Assembly: GCA_020025375.1 (NCBI GenBank) | Contig: JAHHSF010000001.1 | Span: 1-33,825, forward strand | Direction of reading: 5' to 3' | Length of the DNA stretch: 33,825 nucleotides | From: Oscillospiraceae bacterium | Lineage (GTDB): Bacteria; Bacillota; Clostridia; Oscillospirales; Oscillospiraceae | In this document: piece after piece, positions 22,648 to 30,247 of the stretch | Position numbering within the stretch: position 1 is the first letter of the stretch | Layout of the letters: each line of letters begins with the position of its first letter | Program-made: the position numbers and the translations under genes | Notes under the pieces: model-generated | Databases searched by the model: none | Told to the model about the DNA's origin: nothing | The model's input: the letters and a program-made list of their open reading frames with translations, nothing else

Positions 22648-24192
22648 TTATCCCTCCTCCTTTCCCCCGCCCACACGGGTCATGAGCAGGCCCACCTCTT
22701 CCTTGGTGGCGGTCCTGCCGTCTACGATTCCGCTGACCTGACCGCCGCAGAGGACCAAGATGCGGTCGCACAGCTCCAGGAGGACATCAAGGTCCTCACC
22801 CACGAAGATGACGGCCACCCCCTTTTTCTTTTGCTCGGTCATGAGATTATAGATGGTGTAAGAGGTATTGATGTCCAGGCCCCGGACGGCATAGGCGCTC
22901 ATAAGCACCGAGGGAGCGGAGGCAATCTCCCGGCCCACCAGCACCTTCTGCACATTGCCGCCGGAGAGGCGGCGCACCGGAAACTCCACGTTGGGGGTGA
23001 CCACTTCCAGGCTCTCCATTACCTCTTTGGCCAGCTTTCCGGGATCCTTCCGATTGACAAAGGCCCCCTTGCCGACCTTCCAGGAGCGGAGCATCATGTT
23101 TCCGGTCATACCCATGCCCCCCACCAGGCCCATGCCCAGCCGGTCCTCGGGGACGAAGGCCATCGCCACGCCCGCCTTCTTGATTTCCATGGGGCGCTTG
23201 CCTACCAGGTCGCAGGGCTCCTTCCCCTCCGGGGAGTAGACGATGGTGCCCTCCTTTATGGGGTACAGGCCGGCGATGGACTCCAGAAGCTCCTTCTGGC
23301 CGGAGCCGGCAATGCCGGCCACCCCCAGAATCTCGCCGCCCATAGCGGTAAAGGTCACGTTGTCCAGCTTTTTGACCCCCTCGGCATCCAGGCAGGTAAG
23401 CCCCTGCACCGTGAGCCGGGGGGTGGGGTTCACCGGGTCGGGCCGGTCAATGTTCAGGGTCACGGCGTGGCCCACCATCATATCGGTGAGGGCCTGAGGA
23501 TTCGTTTCCTTGGTCAGGACGGTGCCCACATACTTGCCCTTGCGGAGGACGGCCACCTTGTCGGAGAGGGCCATGACCTCGTGGAGCTTGTGGGTGATGA
23601 TGACGATGGCCTTGCCGTCGTCCCGCATGGCCCGGAGGATGGTAAACAGCCGCTCGGTCTCCTGGGGGGTAAGGACGGCGGTTGGCTCGTCCAGAATCAG
23701 GATGTCAGCCCCCCGGTAGAGGACCTTCACGATCTCAACCGTCTGCTTTTCCGACACCGACATCTCATAGACCTTCTTCTCCGGGTCAATGCCAAAGCCA
23801 TATCTGTCGCTGATGGCCCGGACCTTGGCGGCAATCTCCTTCCGATCCAGCTTTCTCCCATCGTGGAGGCCCAGGACGATGTTCTCGGCGGCGGTAAAGA
23901 CGTCGATGAGCTTAAAATGCTGGTGAATCATTCCGATCCCGTTGTCAAAGGCATCCTTCGGGGAGCGGATGGCCACCGATTTGCCCCCCACCAGGATCTC
24001 CCCCTCATCGGGGAAGTAGATGCCGGCAAGCATGTTCATGAGGGTGGTCTTTCCACTGCCGTTCTCCCCCAGGAGGGAGAGAATCTCTCCCTTGTCCAGG
24101 CTCAGGCTGATACTGTCGTTGGCCACCACTTTGCCGAAGCGTTTTGTGATATTTCTCAGTTCAATGGCGCTTGCGTGTTCCACGGCTGTCAT
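22648..24192 (-). CDS. Nucleoside-type ABC transporter ATPase, two nucleotide-binding domains (NupO/YufO-like)
   Basis: A 514-residue double ATPase. The first domain has Walker A GENGSGKTT, a SVSEKQ-type signature and Walker B ILILDEPTAVLTP. The second has a degenerate Walker A (GIAGSGQKELLE), a good LSGGN signature, and SAYAVRGLD where Walker B is expected, as is usual in this family, so one site probably does most hydrolysis. The frame extends 23 codons upstream to 24261, but those codons run through the preceding terminator hairpin. I chose the ATG at 24192; a GTG at 24183 is possible. Confidence 0.9.
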   Translation of the reverse strand: MTAVEHASAIELRNITKRFGKVVANDSISLSLDKGEILSLLGENGSGKTTLMNMLAGIYFPDEGEILVGGKSVAIRSPKDAFDNGIGMIHQHFKLIDVFTAAENIVLGLHDGRKLDRKEIAAKVRAISDRYGFGIDPEKKVYEMSVSEKQTVEIVKVLYRGADILILDEPTAVLTPQETERLFTILRAMRDDGKAIVIITHKLHEVMALSDKVAVLRKGKYVGTVLTKETNPQALTDMMVGHAVTLNIDRPDPVNPTPRLTVQGLTCLDAEGVKKLDNVTFTAMGGEILGVAGIAGSGQKELLESIAGLYPIKEGTIVYSPEGKEPCDLVGKRPMEIKKAGVAMAFVPEDRLGMGLVGGMGMTGNMMLRSWKVGKGAFVNRKDPGKLAKEVMESLEVVTPNVEFPVRRLSGGNVQKVLVGREIASAPSVLMSAYAVRGLDINTSYTIYNLMTEQKKKGVAVIFVGEDLDVLLELCDRILVLCGGQVSGIVDGRTATKEEVGLLMTRVGGGKEEG

Positions 24193-24225
24193 CCCTTTCT
24201 CGATTCCACACACAATAAAGGAGGT

Positions 24226-24255
24226 AAAGGGGGGCTGCGGTCGCAGCCCCCCTTT
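24226..24255 (-). terminator. Hairpin between the lipoprotein and ATPase genes
   Basis: A perfect 14-base inverted repeat (24226-24239 with 24242-24255, GGGGGGCTGCG core) lies just after the lipoprotein stop, with only a weak T run. Partial termination here would make more binding protein than transporter, a common arrangement. Confidence 0.7.
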
Positions 24256-24268
24256 TGACACGGCATGT

Positions 24269-25531
24269 TTAGAACGCGGAGTTCAGCCACTCGATGCCGT
24301 CAATCTGCAGGGCGAAGTAGGGAGCGGACTGGAAATAGGACTCGTGGAAAGCGCCGTCAAAAACGGCTTCCTCAGAATCGGGAGTAAAGTCGCCGTCGGT
24401 ATCCAGAGCGAAGGCGGAGGTCAGCTCCTTGCCCTCGATGGTGAAGGTCTTGGTGTCAAAGACCTGAAGGGAGCCGTCAGCCAGAGCGGCCTCCACCTCG
24501 GCCAGCTTCTCAGCGGTACCGGGGGCGGCAATGGCCTCGTTCAGCTCAGTCATGACCACAGCGCCCTGGTCCATACCGTGGCACCAGTCCTGATCGAACT
24601 CCTCACCGTTGACCACGGCCTCGATCACATACTCAAAGTAGGGGGCCCAGTCGATACGGGTGCCGATGAGGGAGGCCTCGGGGGCCACGCCGATCATGTC
24701 GTTGTTGTAGCCGGTATGGAACACGCCCTTGGACTGGGCGGTGGTGGCGGGAGTGGTGTTGTCGGAGTGCTGGCTGATGATCACGCAACCCATGTCGGCC
24801 AGGGCGGCGGCGGCACTGGCCTCCTCAGTGGCGTTGGACCAGGAGCCCACGAACTGAACCTTCATGGTAGCGGAGGGGCAGACACTCTTGGCGCCCAGGT
24901 AGTAGGCGGTAAAGCCGGAGATGACCTCGGCGAAGGAGTAGGCGCCCACGTAGCCAATAACGGCCTCCTCAGCGGTAATGTCCCCATTGTCGATCATTTC
25001 CTGCATCTTCATGCCGGCCACCACGCCGGCCAGGTAGCGGCCCTCATAGATGTTGGCGAAAGCGTTGTGGGTGTTGGGCAGCTCGTCGCCCCAGGAAGCC
25101 TGGTTGGTGCAGGAAATGAACTGAATCTCAGGATAGTCGGGGGCCACCTTCAGCATATGCTCCTCGAAGCCGAAGGAGTTGTTGATGATAAGCTCACAGC
25201 CCTCCTCGGCCAGCTCCAGGTTGGCATCCTCACAGGTGGAATTCTCCAGGATGTTGTACTTGGTGACCCACTCCACGTTGATGCCCTTGGCAGCCAAGGC
25301 CTCGGTGGCGGTCTCCTTGCCCCGGATGAAGTTGTAGGTGTAGCCCTGGTCGTTCTCGTCACCGATGCAGATGAGGCCCACCTTGATGTTCTTGCCCTCT
25401 TCCACGTTCTGGGTAGGAGCATCGCTGGGGACTTCGCTTGGCTTCTCGGACGGGTTGTCCCCGCCGCCGCAGGCGGCCAGGCCAAACACCATAGAGCCAG
25501 CAAGGAGCAGTGCCAACAGTTTCTTCTTCAT
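24269..25531 (-). CDS. BMP-family substrate-binding lipoprotein (purine nucleoside uptake)
   Basis: A 420-residue lipoprotein. A basic start and hydrophobic stretch end in the lipobox LAAC (Cys21), followed by a flexible Ser/Pro/Glu linker to about residue 45. The mature part matches the basic-membrane-protein (PnrA) fold: GDENDQGYTYNFIRGKE, the central EGRYLAGVVAGMKM, and the helix PATTAQSKGVFHTGYNND. Relatives bind purine nucleosides. An AAGGAGG site precedes the ATG. The gene follows xpt after a 201-nt gap with folded RNA potential. A hairpin separates it from the ATPase gene. Confidence 0.92.
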   Translation of the reverse strand: MKKKLLALLLAGSMVFGLAACGGGDNPSEKPSEVPSDAPTQNVEEGKNIKVGLICIGDENDQGYTYNFIRGKETATEALAAKGINVEWVTKYNILENSTCEDANLELAEEGCELIINNSFGFEEHMLKVAPDYPEIQFISCTNQASWGDELPNTHNAFANIYEGRYLAGVVAGMKMQEMIDNGDITAEEAVIGYVGAYSFAEVISGFTAYYLGAKSVCPSATMKVQFVGSWSNATEEASAAAALADMGCVIISQHSDNTTPATTAQSKGVFHTGYNNDMIGVAPEASLIGTRIDWAPYFEYVIEAVVNGEEFDQDWCHGMDQGAVVMTELNEAIAAPGTAEKLAEVEAALADGSLQVFDTKTFTIEGKELTSAFALDTDGDFTPDSEEAVFDGAFHESYFQSAPYFALQIDGIEWLNSAF

Positions 25532-25569
25532 TTTCGTTTCCTCCTTATGTCGTCAAAATAATGTCTTCT

Positions 25570-25677
25570 CTTCCTCTATCTGAAACGGCAAACGCCGTGG
25601 TTCCCAAGAATCCAAGAAGAGACCTACACGGGGAATGTGATAAGTCTCTTCTTCGGTATCCGCTCATCATGGGGAAG
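25570..25677 (-). promoter_or_regulatory. Candidate cis-regulatory RNA in the xpt-bmp gap
   Basis: Read leftward, three hairpins stand back to back with no base between them: AAGAAGAGAC/GTCTCTTCTT (25644-25653 with 25614-25623, 20-nt loop holding a CAC/GTG inner stem), GG-A-TTC/GAACC (25599-25613), and ACGGC/GCCGT (25585-25598). CTTCC (25673-25677) can pair with GGAAG (25570-25574) to close them into a junction. The ribosome site of the lipoprotein gene follows about 25 nt later. It does not match the purine riboswitch or any other class I know. Confidence 0.4.
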
Positions 25678-25732
25678 GTTTCCACATCTGCGGCAGCAAG
25701 GGGCTTTGCTTTGTAAATAGTAGTTGGGCGGT

Positions 25733-26305
25733 TCAGCAGAACTCTACGCCGCCCTCCATGCTCATGGATTTCACGCGGGCCAAAGACTCCACCCGGACGC
25801 CCATGTCCCGAATCAGGTCTCCGCCGGGCTGAAAGGCCTTTTCCACACAGATCCCGGCTCCCACCACGGTAGCTCCGGCATCCTCTACCAGCTTGATGAG
25901 ACCCTTGAGGGCGCTCCCGTTGGCCAGGAAGTCGTCGATGATGAGCACCCGGTCCCCGGCGTTCAGGAAGTCCTTGGACACGATAATGTCATAGACCTTG
26001 CCGTGGGTAAAGGACTCCACCTTGGAGGTGTAGACATCGCCGGCGATGTTCTTGGTCTTGCTCTTCTTGGCAAAGATGACAGGGACCTCAAAAAACTCGG
26101 CGGTGACACAGGCGATGCCGATACCAGAGGCCTCAATGGTAAGGATCTTGGTCACATTCTCTCCACCGTAGAGGCGAAAGAACTCCTTGCCGATCTCTTG
26201 GTACAGCTTAATATCAATCTGATGGTTCAGAAAGCTGTCCACCTTCAGGACGCCGCCGTCAAAAATCTTTCCGTTCTTGCGGATACGCTCTTCTAACAGT
26301 TTCAT
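25733..26305 (-). CDS. xpt: Xanthine phosphoribosyltransferase
   Basis: A 190-residue type I phosphoribosyltransferase that makes XMP from xanthine and PRPP. It begins MKLLEERIRKNGKIFDGG, the standard Xpt start, contains ASGIGIACVTAEFFEVPVIF, and has the PRPP loop VLIIDDFLANGSALKG near 125-140. The frame has an ATG six codons earlier, but the 26305 ATG matches the family and has AGAAGG at good spacing. It leads the purine-uptake cluster in the same direction, tying salvage to import. A guanine riboswitch often precedes xpt in Bacillus; none is visible in the 170 nt upstream. Confidence 0.94.
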   Translation of the reverse strand: MKLLEERIRKNGKIFDGGVLKVDSFLNHQIDIKLYQEIGKEFFRLYGGENVTKILTIEASGIGIACVTAEFFEVPVIFAKKSKTKNIAGDVYTSKVESFTHGKVYDIIVSKDFLNAGDRVLIIDDFLANGSALKGLIKLVEDAGATVVGAGICVEKAFQPGGDLIRDMGVRVESLARVKSMSMEGGVEFC

Positions 26306-26337
26306 GGGTCTGCCTTCTTCCATCCTTTTTCATATTA

Positions 26338-26366
26338 ATTTTACATGAAAACATAGGTGGCTTCAA
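26338..26366 (-). promoter_or_regulatory. Sigma-A type promoter of xpt
   Basis: Read leftward, TTGAAG (26361-26366) and TAAAAT (26338-26343) are spaced by 17 nt, with a short leader to the ATG at 26305. Confidence 0.6.
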
Positions 26367-26413
26367 TCGTGCATTTTACACAAAAAACACTTGTCTTTTT
26401 CCACGCTTCTCTC

Positions 26414-26441
26414 TTGACGGCCCGACCCACTGTGATAAAAT
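26414..26441 (+). promoter_or_regulatory. Promoter of the SLH-GH18 gene
   Basis: TTGACG (26414-26419) and TAAAAT (26436-26441) are spaced by 16 nt, about 35 nt before the ATG. Confidence 0.6.
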
Positions 26442-26475
26442 AGGATTAAAGTCTTTAGAACCACGAGGAATCATT

Positions 26476-28101
26476 ATGAAACTGCTTCAAAAAACCATCT
26501 CCCTTGCCCTGAGTGCCGCCCTTCTCACCCCCCTTTGCGCCTCAGCTGCGACGGAAAAAGTGTATAGCGACGTGCCCACCGCCCATTGGGCCGAGGCCGT
26601 CATCCAGAAAGCCGGCGACTATGGCCTCATGCAGGGCTTTGACGACGGCTCCTTCGGCCTGGGGCGAAATCTCTCCCGGGCCGAGTTCGTCACCATCCTG
26701 GCCCGGATGTTCGGCTGGACCGGCCATGACATGGGCCAGACCTACACCGATGTGCCACCGGACAGGTGGTACTACACCGCCGTGGAGCTGGCCGCCGCCG
26801 CGGGGGTGGCCGAGGCGGGAGACACCTTCCGCCCCGAAGCCCCTATCACCCGCCGGGAGATGGCCGAAATGCTGGTCTCCGCCCTGGGCTACGATCACAT
26901 CGCCGCTCAGGACTGGTCCACCCCCTTTGCCGACGTGTCCGGGGAGGGGGCCGGGTACCTGGCCGTGGCCTATGACATCGGCATGACTAACGGGGTGAAG
27001 TCCTACGGCAGACTCCTCTTCCAGCCCGAGGACAACGCCACCCGGGAGGAGGCCGCTGCCATGCTGGTCCGGGTATACGAGCGCTGGTCCTCCAAGATCG
27101 ATTGGCTCCATGGCTTCTACGCCATCTCCTCCTACTCTCAGATCGACCTGGCTACGGCCATGGATGGGGTCTCGGTGGGCTGGGCCAAACTGGAGTGGGA
27201 TGAGGCCGGTGCCCCCTTCCTCAACCACAGTAAGACCGAAAAGAACGACTGGGTCCGCCCCACGGACTACACCGATGTTTTGGATGTGTTTACAACCACC
27301 AACACCCCGGTAAATCTAAATATTTTTACCACTGATGCCACCTTCTTTCTCACCCCGGAAGCCAGGGTGTCTACAATCAGCGCCATCGTGGCTGCAAGCG
27401 CAGACTACGCCGGAATCACCATGGATGCAGAGGGGCTGAAGGGCGAGGATGTCCGCTCCGCCTATGCCGCCTTTATGGCTGAGCTGAAGGCCGCCCTCCC
27501 CCCGGAAAAGACCCTCTACGTCTGCGTCCCGCCCGACACTTGGTACGACGGTTTCGACTACCGGGCCCTGGGGGAGGTCTGCGACAAGGTCATCCTTATG
27601 GCCCACGATTATCAGTGGACCTCGGTCCCCGCCTCCTATGTGGGCACCGATAAGACCTCCACCCCCGTTACCCCCATCAAGGAGATCTACCGCGCTCTCC
27701 GGTCCGTTACCGATGCCGAGACCGGGGTGGCCGACCGCTCCAAGCTGGCCCTGGCTATCTCCTTCGCCAATGTGGGCCTGGCAGTGGATGAAAACGGCCT
27801 GCTGGCCGGGGACAAGCTCTATCGCCCCGCTGTCTCCACCGTCTACACCCGCCTGGGACAGGCCGACAGCGAGATGGGCTGGTCCGACGTGTATCAGAAT
27901 CCTTATCTCTATTATACGACCGAGGACGGCGGGCGATACCGCCTTTGGTATGAAGATTCCCGCTCCGTGGAGGCCAAGATCCGCCTGGCCCGGATGTTTG
28001 GTGTGAACGGTGTCTCTTTGTGGAGAATCGGCACCATCCCCAACTACCCGGACGAGGGGCTCTATTTCGACGTGTGGGAAACCATTCAGTCCCTGCGCTG
28101 A
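26476..28101 (+). CDS. Cell-wall-anchored SLH protein with GH18-like catalytic domain
   Basis: A 541-residue secreted protein. Residues 1-25 are a signal peptide ending in CASAA. Three S-layer homology repeats follow (about 28-80, 88-142 and 150-205, each with an xDVP/ADV start and TR/SRxE core) and would bind cell-wall polymer. From about 210 to the end is a GH18-like barrel resembling the YaaH/spore-cortex and chitinase group. It has YAGITMDAEGLKG (Asp317 and Glu319 in the DxE position), VILMAHDYQW (a YDxH-like strand), and the terminal VNGVSLWRIG. It probably cuts peptidoglycan or chitin-like glycans. It is followed 14 nt later by the YitT gene. Confidence 0.85.
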   Translation: MKLLQKTISLALSAALLTPLCASAATEKVYSDVPTAHWAEAVIQKAGDYGLMQGFDDGSFGLGRNLSRAEFVTILARMFGWTGHDMGQTYTDVPPDRWYYTAVELAAAAGVAEAGDTFRPEAPITRREMAEMLVSALGYDHIAAQDWSTPFADVSGEGAGYLAVAYDIGMTNGVKSYGRLLFQPEDNATREEAAAMLVRVYERWSSKIDWLHGFYAISSYSQIDLATAMDGVSVGWAKLEWDEAGAPFLNHSKTEKNDWVRPTDYTDVLDVFTTTNTPVNLNIFTTDATFFLTPEARVSTISAIVAASADYAGITMDAEGLKGEDVRSAYAAFMAELKAALPPEKTLYVCVPPDTWYDGFDYRALGEVCDKVILMAHDYQWTSVPASYVGTDKTSTPVTPIKEIYRALRSVTDAETGVADRSKLALAISFANVGLAVDENGLLAGDKLYRPAVSTVYTRLGQADSEMGWSDVYQNPYLYYTTEDGGRYRLWYEDSRSVEAKIRLARMFGVNGVSLWRIGTIPNYPDEGLYFDVWETIQSLR

Positions 28102-28115
28102 TAGGAGGAGGCATC

Positions 28116-28967
28116 ATGAATAAAAAAGCCGCGGTCCAGGAATTTCTCTTCATGACCTTCGGTACCTCGTTGGTGGCCATCGGCACCTACTTCTTCAAAT
28201 TTCCCAACCACTTCTCCACCGGTGGCGTCACCGGCATGGCGGTCATCCTGAACAGCATTTTTCCCAGCATCGCCCCCGGTACCTTTAATATGATTATCAA
28301 CGTGTTCTTCCTCATCGCGGGCTTTTTCCTTCTGGATAAGAGTTTCGGGGCCAAGACAGTTTATTGTTCCCTCCTTTTTTCCGGCCTGGTCCAGGCCATG
28401 GAGTGGTTTCTTCCTTTGGAAGCCCCACTTACCTCCTCCCCCTTGCTGGAGCTCTTCTTCTCGGTCATTTTCCCCGCCTTCGGCTCTGCCATTTTGTTTA
28501 ACCTGGGCTCCTCCACCGGCGGTACCGATATCGCCGCCTTGATTTTGAAGCGCTTTTCCAGCCTGGACACTGGCATGGCTCTCCTTTGCTCGGACGTGCT
28601 CATCGCCGCCTCCACCCTCTTCTTCTTCGGTATCGAGACCGGCCTCTACTCCATTTTGGGCCTGCTCCTCAAATCTGTGATGGTTGACAGCGTCATTGAG
28701 TCCCTCAACCGTCGCAAAAGCTTTTTCGTCATCACCCAAAATCCGGAGATCGCCTGCGACTACATCACCCATACCCTTCTCCGTGGGGCCACCACCTGGT
28801 CCGCCCAAGGGGCGTACACCCATCACCAGTCTACCGTCATCCTCACCGCCCTCTCCCGTGGACAGGCCGTGGCCCTCCGCCGCCATCTGCGGCAAGAGGA
28901 TCCCCACGCCTTCATGGTGATTGCAAACTCCAGTGAGATCTTCGGTAAAGGCTTTCTGCGGGCCTGA
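28116..28967 (+). CDS. YitT-family membrane protein (DUF161/DUF2179)
   Basis: A 283-residue protein. Five hydrophobic helices fill residues 8-190, with GTYFFKFPNHFSTGGVTGMAVIL near the start and LGSSTGGTDIAALIL in the middle, both typical of YitT. A soluble C-terminal domain (about 200-283) of the DUF2179 type follows, with ITQNPEIACDYI and LRGATTW. Function of the family is unproven; transport is supposed. The chosen ATG has AGGAGGAGG upstream; a longer in-frame start overlaps the preceding gene. It is probably co-transcribed with the SLH gene and ends at a strong terminator. Confidence 0.88.
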   Translation: MNKKAAVQEFLFMTFGTSLVAIGTYFFKFPNHFSTGGVTGMAVILNSIFPSIAPGTFNMIINVFFLIAGFFLLDKSFGAKTVYCSLLFSGLVQAMEWFLPLEAPLTSSPLLELFFSVIFPAFGSAILFNLGSSTGGTDIAALILKRFSSLDTGMALLCSDVLIAASTLFFFGIETGLYSILGLLLKSVMVDSVIESLNRRKSFFVITQNPEIACDYITHTLLRGATTWSAQGAYTHHQSTVILTALSRGQAVALRRHLRQEDPHAFMVIANSSEIFGKGFLRA

Positions 28968-28979
28968 GATGCGAATTTT

Positions 28980-29009
28980 GGCGGACAACTTCGGTTGTCC
29001 GCCTTTTTT
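28980..29009 (+). terminator. Intrinsic terminator with UUCG tetraloop after the YitT gene
   Basis: A 10-bp stem GGCGGACAAC/GTTGTCCGCC (28980-28989 with 28994-29003) has loop TTCG and six T. Confidence 0.93.
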
Positions 29010-29112
29010 GTTCCCTTCTGCCGAATGATTTTCCGCCTTCCCGACTGCTTCCGCCATTTCCCACAGGAAAAAAATGGTAAACTTTGGCTATCACGAAAGG
29101 ACGGATGCGAAG

Positions 29113-29922
29113 ATGGCATTTTTTAAGAAAAAAGGCTTTTTTGAAAGCAACCGGGTCCTCTCCCTCCCGGTAAGCTCTATTGTGCCCAATCCGAACCAAC
29201 CCAGAACCTGTTTTGAGGAGGCCGGCCTGCTGGAACTGGCCGCCTCCATTCGGGAAAACGGCATCCTCCAACCCCTGTCCGTGCGGCGGTGTTCCAGCGG
29301 CTTTGAGCTGGTCTCCGGGGAGCGGCGTCTCCGGGCCGCCAAGCTCTGCTCCCTTCGGGAGGTCCCCTGTATTATTTTGGAAGTAGACGAGCAGGGCTCC
29401 TCCCTCCTGGCCCTGGTGGAGAACCTTCAGCGCCGGGACTTGGACTTTTGGGAGGAGGCTACCGCCCTGGACGCCCTTATCCGCACTTTTGACCTCACCC
29501 AGGAGGAGGCTGCCAAGAAAATCGGCAAGTCGCAGCCGGCGGTTGCCAATAAGCTGCGGCTTTTGAAGCTTTCCCCCGATTGTCTGTCCGCCATTCGTGA
29601 GGCCGGGCTCAGTGAGCGCCACGCCCGGGCTCTGCTTCGGCTGGAGGAAGAAGAGCGGCTGGAGACCCTCCGCTTTATCATCGAGAACCATCTCAACGTG
29701 GCCCAGACCGACGCGTACGTGGATACCCTCTTGGCCCCCCCCGAGCCGGAGCCTGCCAAACCAACCCGGAAAAAGCCTACTTATATTATTAAGGATGTGC
29801 GCCTCTTTCTGAACACGGTGACCCGGGGTCTCTCTATGATGAAGACCGCCGGGGTAGCGGCCAGTTGCCACCGGGAAGAAAACGACCACGCTATTTTGTT
29901 GACAATCGAAATTCCAAAGTAG
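29113..29922 (+). CDS. noc: Nucleoid occlusion protein Noc (ParB-like)
   Basis: A 269-residue ParB-family protein. The N-terminal ParB/sulfiredoxin-like domain contains VPNPNQPRTCFEE, ENGILQPLSVRR and the CTP-binding motif GERRLRAAK. A helix-turn-helix region follows (LTQEEAAKKIGKSQPAVANKLRLL), then a C-terminal dimer domain. A second ParB-type gene next to parA, smaller and placed first, is the noc arrangement of Firmicutes. Noc keeps the division septum off the nucleoid by coating DNA and the membrane. Residues 2-12 (AFFKKKGFFES) are basic and hydrophobic, as expected for its membrane-binding helix. The ATG at 29113 fits that start; an upstream in-frame start at 29074 lacks a ribosome site. 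Confidence 0.88.
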   Translation: MAFFKKKGFFESNRVLSLPVSSIVPNPNQPRTCFEEAGLLELAASIRENGILQPLSVRRCSSGFELVSGERRLRAAKLCSLREVPCIILEVDEQGSSLLALVENLQRRDLDFWEEATALDALIRTFDLTQEEAAKKIGKSQPAVANKLRLLKLSPDCLSAIREAGLSERHARALLRLEEEERLETLRFIIENHLNVAQTDAYVDTLLAPPEPEPAKPTRKKPTYIIKDVRLFLNTVTRGLSMMKTAGVAASCHREENDHAILLTIEIPK

Positions 29923-29948
29923 CCACCCACTCTATCCAGTTCTTTCTG

Positions 29949-29990
29949 TCTGGAATGTTTCACATGAAACATTCCAGACTTTTTCTTTTT
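29949..29990 (+). terminator. Terminator of noc containing a parS-like site
   Basis: A 15-base inverted repeat GTCTGGAATGTTTCA (29949-29963 with 29966-29980) is followed by TTTTTCTTTT. The apex of the stem is a near-parS sequence. Confidence 0.85.
29957..29972. other. parS-like site A
   Basis: TGTTTCACATGAAACA differs from the parS consensus TGTTTCACGTGAAACA at position 9 only. It lies inside the noc terminator stem. Confidence 0.7.
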
Positions 29991-29994
29991 CATT

Positions 29995-30010
29995 GTTTCT
30001 CGTGAAACAA
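29995..30010. other. parS-like site B
   Basis: TGTTTCTCGTGAAACA has one mismatch to parS (position 7). It is the exact reverse complement of site D and lies 13 nt before the parA -35 box. Confidence 0.75.
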
Positions 30011-30023
30011 TGGCGGTTTTAGT

Positions 30024-30052
30024 TGAAATCCATGGCATACCGCATTATAATA
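30024..30052 (+). promoter_or_regulatory. Sigma-A type promoter of parA-parB
   Basis: TTGAAA (30024-30029) and a perfect TATAAT (30047-30052) are spaced by 17 nt. The predicted start is near 30058, leaving a leader of about 190 nt. The adjoining parS-like site suggests ParB or Noc binding could influence this promoter. Confidence 0.75.
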
Positions 30053-30057
30053 ATATT

Positions 30058-30247
30058 TGTTGCAAAATCCTCCTGGAGGTTTCTACACGGTATCCTCGTG
30101 CAGGGTTTTGGAGTATAACAATTCTAAATCCTTGCAACAAGCAGAGCAAAGCGCTCTTGAAAGCCTCTGCTTACAAGACTTGCAGGTTTCTTTGTGCCGC
30201 ATGAAATATACTTTGCTGTGCAGAATAATACGAAAGGCAGGTGCCTT
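30058..30247 (+). promoter_or_regulatory. Long structured 5' leader of parA, or a separate small RNA
   Basis: Within the 325-nt gap before parA, TTGTTGCAA (30058-30066) pairs perfectly with TTGCAACAA (30132-30140), closing an 83-nt domain that begins at the predicted transcription start. Inside are CACG/CGTG and CTCC/GGAG stems. A second hairpin AAGCAGAG/CTCTGCTT (30139-30146 with 30165-30172) follows. No T-rich terminator is seen before the parA ribosome site, so it is more likely a leader than a free RNA. The overall rod shape recalls 6S RNA but no family match can be claimed. Confidence 0.4.

Noticed and set aside
26306..26475. Guanine riboswitch upstream of xpt
   Set aside because: The conserved purine riboswitch core is not found on either strand.
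29057..29070. Noc-binding site before noc (TTTCC and GGAAA)
   Set aside because: The half-sites are two bases farther apart than in the ATTTCCCGGGAAAT consensus.
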